NCBI GenBank assembly: GCA_013139755.1
Contig: WTAG01000657.1
Span: forward strand, 1-7,614
Source: Methylomarinum sp.
Lineage (GTDB): Bacteria > Pseudomonadota > Gammaproteobacteria > Methylococcales > Methylomonadaceae
Length of the DNA stretch: 7,614 bases
Reading direction: 5' to 3'
Shown here: one piece after another, positions 5,040 through 7,614 of the stretch
Layout: each line of letters starts with the position of its first letter
How positions within the stretch are numbered: the first letter of the stretch is position 1
Translations under genes and position numbers: made by a program
The notes under the pieces: model-generated
Told to the model about the DNA's origin: nothing
What the model saw: only the letters and a program-made list of their open reading frames with translations
Databases searched by the model: none

Positions 5040-7614
5040 AGTTTTTATCCAACAGCGCTGGTGTTTTACGATTTTCTATAAATTGTAAAACCAGACTATA
5101 AATCACAGGAAACACTAACAGGCTTAGTATTAATACTGTGGTCATGCCGCCCAAAACAGGTGCGGCGATACGTTGTGTGACATCTGCTCCGGTGCCTGTT
5201 GCCCACATGATGGGGATTAAGCCTATCATAGTGGAAAATGCAGTAATTGTGACGGGTCTTACCCGCATGGCGGTGGCGGACTCTACTGCTGTTTTTATTT
5301 CTAGTGCAGATAATAACCCCTGTTTTTTCTCTCGTAATCTGGCGATTTCAATATCAATAAAATTTAATACCATAATGCCCGTTTCTGCCGCTGTGCCAGC
5401 CAGTGCTATAAACCCCACATAAACGGCAACTGAAAGGTTAAATCCATACCAATACACTAGCCAAACGCCACCAATTAAACCAAAGGGGATGGTTAGCATA
5501 ACAATGATGGGTTCAACCATGTTGCGGAAGGTGAGGTAGAGCAATAATAAAATCAGTAAAAAGGTGAGTGGTATAATAATGCGTAGTCGTTCGGCTGCAC
5601 GTTCCATATATTCAAATTGACCTGACCAGACTAAGGTGTATCCGGGGGGAAGGGTAACTTGCTGGTTAACGGCTTGTTTTGCTTCTGTGACAAACCCACC
5701 TATATCAGAGGTTTTAATATCCACATAGATCCAGGCATTAGGGCGGGAGTTCTCACTTTTTATGGCTGGTGGGCCACGTCTAAGAACGAGGTCGGCCACC
5801 AAGGCTAAGGGGATTTGTGCGCCTGCTGGAGTGGCAATTAATACTCTTTTTAGACTTTCCTGGTTATCACGTAATTCATGTGGATAACGTAGATTCACCG
5901 GGTAGCGTTCCAAGCCTTCTATTGTTTCGGTAATATTCATGCCGCCAATAGCGGTTTGAATCACATCCTGTACATCCCCCACGGTTAAGCCATAGCGAGC
6001 AGCAGCATCACGCTTGATATCAAAGTCTAAATAATATCCCCCCACCGCTCTATCGCCAAAGGCAGATAAAGTATCGGGTAGTTTCTTCATGACTTGTTCA
6101 ATGTCTTGCGATAAGCGTTGCAATACCTTTAAATCAGGACCGGACACTTTAATGCCAATCGGTGTTTTTATACCGGTCGATAGCATATCGATACGGGTTC
6201 TAATCGGCATAGTCCAGGCATTGGCAAGCCCTGGGAAATGAATGGCTTGATCCATTTCTTTCATTAATTCAACGGTGGTTTTATCAGGATCTGGCCATTG
6301 CTCTTTGGGTTTTAGACGTACCGTGGTTTCCAGCATGGATAAAGGGGCTGGATCTGTTGCGGTATCTGCGCGGCCAACCTTACCAAAGACCAGTAATACT
6401 TCTGGGAAGCTTTTTAGGATTTTATCTGTTTGTTGTAAAAGTTGCCGCGCTTTGGTGATAGATATACCGGGGAATGTGGTTGGCATATACAGTATGTCAC
6501 CTTCATCCAGGGGCGGCATAAATTCACTGCCGATATTAGATAAAGGGTAGAGTGTCGAGCTAAGTAATAACACCGCTAAACATAGGGTCGCTAGCCGTTG
6601 GCGCATTGCCAGCTTTAATATGGGGCTATGCAGTGAGTGTAATAAACGATTCACCGGGTTTTTATGCTCGGCAATAATTTTGCCGCGGACAAAATAGCCC
6701 ATTAATACTGGTACCACGGTAACGGTCAGTATGGCGGCTGCGGCCATAGCGTAAGACTTGGTGAAGGCTAGCGGGCTGAACAATCGGCCTTCTTGTGCCT
6801 GCATGGCAAAGATGGGGATAAAGGAAACGGTGATCACCAGTAAGGAGAAAAATAGTGCAGGGCCCACTTCATGGGATGCTTGGCCAATGGCTTGCCATCG
6901 TTCGGTTTTAGTCAGTTCGGATTTTTTCTTTTCAGTCGCTTCGGCAATGTGTTTGTGGGCATTTTCTACCATCACAATAGCACCGTCCACCATATCGCCT
7001 ATGGCAATGGCTATACCCCCCAGTGACATGATGTTGGCATTAAGCCCCTGCATTTTCATCACGATAAATGCCATTAAAATACCCAGCGGCAGGGTGATGA
7101 CGATGATTAAAGATGAGCGCAGGTGTAATAAAAACAGGCTGACCAAAATACAAACAATAATCAGTTCCTGAGTTAAGGCCTTATTAAGGGTATTGACGGC
7201 GCGTTCAATTAAATCGCCACGGTCATAAACCGTGACTATCTCTACACCTTCGGGTAGGCCTTGTTTTAGCTCATCCAGTTTTTGTCGTATGCCTAAAATA
7301 GTGACCTGGGCATTTTCACCAAAACGCATGATCACCACGCCGCCAGCCACTTCACCTTCGCCATTGAGCTCGACAACACCTCGGCGTAATTCGGGGCCTA
7401 TATGCACATGCGCCACATCTTGTAAGCGTATGGGCGTGCCATTACTGTCTACACCCAAAGGTATGCCGTTAATATCATTTAATGACTGGATGTAGCCTAA
7501 TCCCCGTACCATGTATTCAGTCTCAGCCATTTCAATCAAGCGACCACCAACATCATTATTAGAACGAATAATGGCCTGTTTTACTTTGGATAATGGGATG
7601 CCATAAGCCTGTAA
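5038..7614 (-). CDS. cusA: CusA-type heavy-metal efflux RND pump, N-terminus beyond the right edge
   Basis: The frame is open from base 7614 (a codon starts exactly there) to TAA at 5040-5038, giving 858 visible residues. E. coli CusA has 1047, so about 195 N-terminal residues (first helix and first porter subdomain) are missing. The TTG at 7539 is an internal codon, not the start. In visible numbering, helices lie near 147-186, 194-217, 251-271, 286-307, 340-358, 677-722, 727-752, 783-807 and 820-845. TM4 reads GDMVDGAIVMVEN (206-218). The methionine triad that binds Cu(I)/Ag(I) in CusA (M573, M623, M672) is matched by M377 (LYMPTT), M427 (PLSMLETT) and M477 (RIDMLSTG), with spacing of 50 and 50 against 50 and 49. 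CzcA-type pumps, as I recall them, lack these. The product should export Cu(I)/Ag(I) from the periplasm or cytoplasm by proton antiport, with a CusB-like adaptor and outer-membrane channel probably encoded beyond 7614. The proton-relay D210 and E744 are present, but a relay lysine appears to be valine (V788). Confidence 0.93.
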   Translation of the reverse strand, partial: LQAYGIPLSKVKQAIIRSNNDVGGRLIEMAETEYMVRGLGYIQSLNDINGIPLGVDSNGTPIRLQDVAHVHIGPELRRGVVELNGEGEVAGGVVIMRFGENAQVTILGIRQKLDELKQGLPEGVEIVTVYDRGDLIERAVNTLNKALTQELIIVCILVSLFLLHLRSSLIIVITLPLGILMAFIVMKMQGLNANIMSLGGIAIAIGDMVDGAIVMVENAHKHIAEATEKKKSELTKTERWQAIGQASHEVGPALFFSLLVITVSFIPIFAMQAQEGRLFSPLAFTKSYAMAAAAILTVTVVPVLMGYFVRGKIIAEHKNPVNRLLHSLHSPILKLAMRQRLATLCLAVLLLSSTLYPLSNIGSEFMPPLDEGDILYMPTTFPGISITKARQLLQQTDKILKSFPEVLLVFGKVGRADTATDPAPLSMLETTVRLKPKEQWPDPDKTTVELMKEMDQAIHFPGLANAWTMPIRTRIDMLSTGIKTPIGIKVSGPDLKVLQRLSQDIEQVMKKLPDTLSAFGDRAVGGYYLDFDIKRDAAARYGLTVGDVQDVIQTAIGGMNITETIEGLERYPVNLRYPHELRDNQESLKRVLIATPAGAQIPLALVADLVLRRGPPAIKSENSRPNAWIYVDIKTSDIGGFVTEAKQAVNQQVTLPPGYTLVWSGQFEYMERAAERLRIIIPLTFLLILLLLYLTFRNMVEPIIVMLTIPFGLIGGVWLVYWYGFNLSVAVYVGFIALAGTAAETGIMVLNFIDIEIARLREKKQGLLSALEIKTAVESATAMRVRPVTITAFSTMIGLIPIMWATGTGADVTQRIAAPVLGGMTTVLILSLLVFPVIYSLVLQFIENRKTPALLDKN

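Noticed and set aside
5138..7495. Several plus-strand open frames of 87-137 codons opposite the pump gene
   Set aside because: They mirror the pump's reading frame, show no protein-family features and lack ribosome sites.
5038..7539. A complete gene starting at the TTG at 7539
   Set aside because: The frame stays open with RND-family sequence for 25 more codons to the window edge, and the family's first ~195 residues are still missing.
5038..7614. The pump as a CzcA-type (Zn/Co/Cd) transporter, because TM4 reads DGA then VEN as in CzcA
   Set aside because: The three CusA methionines are present at the right spacing, and the MPIRTRIDMLSTG region is CusA-like. CzcA lacks these, as I recall it.
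1..7614. CRISPR array, tRNA, rRNA or tandem repeats
   Set aside because: I saw no regularly spaced repeats, cloverleaf or rRNA-like sequence on reading both strands.

Overview
The window looks like a chromosomal segment of a gammaproteobacterium, probably environmental and free-living. This rests on the kinds of proteins present (a MASE1/CHASE/PAS/GGDEF/EAL sensor, a CusA-type metal pump and a YbaN-like membrane protein) and on moderately AT-rich codon use. An aquatic or methanotroph-like gammaproteobacterium is a guess, not a demonstrated placement.

Layout. Bases 1-91 (minus) carry the first 30 codons of a small DUF454/YbaN-like inner-membrane protein that runs off the left edge. Bases 92-597 are non-coding and contain a compact 207-bp palindromic element (195-401) with near-perfect terminal inverted repeats, a possible TTA target duplication and two internal stem-loops. 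It reads as a non-autonomous mobile element (MITE). Bases 598-4365 (plus; start uncertain, possibly 550 or 571) encode a membrane sensor of about 1255-1271 residues that should both make and break cyclic di-GMP. A convergent gene at 4460-4990 (minus) encodes a 176-residue soluble protein I do not recognise. Bases 5038-7614 (minus) encode most of a CusA-type heavy-metal efflux pump whose first ~195 residues lie beyond the right edge. A hairpin terminator overlaps its stop codon.

How the genes relate. The pump is probably the last large gene of a cusCBA-like operon running leftward, with its adaptor and outer-membrane partners expected beyond base 7614. The unknown 176-residue gene follows it after 47 bases but is separated by the terminator, so it may be transcribed partly by read-through or from its own promoter. 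The c-di-GMP gene is a single transcription unit convergent to these and divergent from the DUF454 gene. Nothing in the sequence ties c-di-GMP signalling to metal efflux.

I found no complete previously undescribed multi-gene system. The items most worth a second look are the MITE, a strong Shine-Dalgarno sequence aimed at an in-frame ATT codon, and the pump's altered methionine and proton-relay positions.
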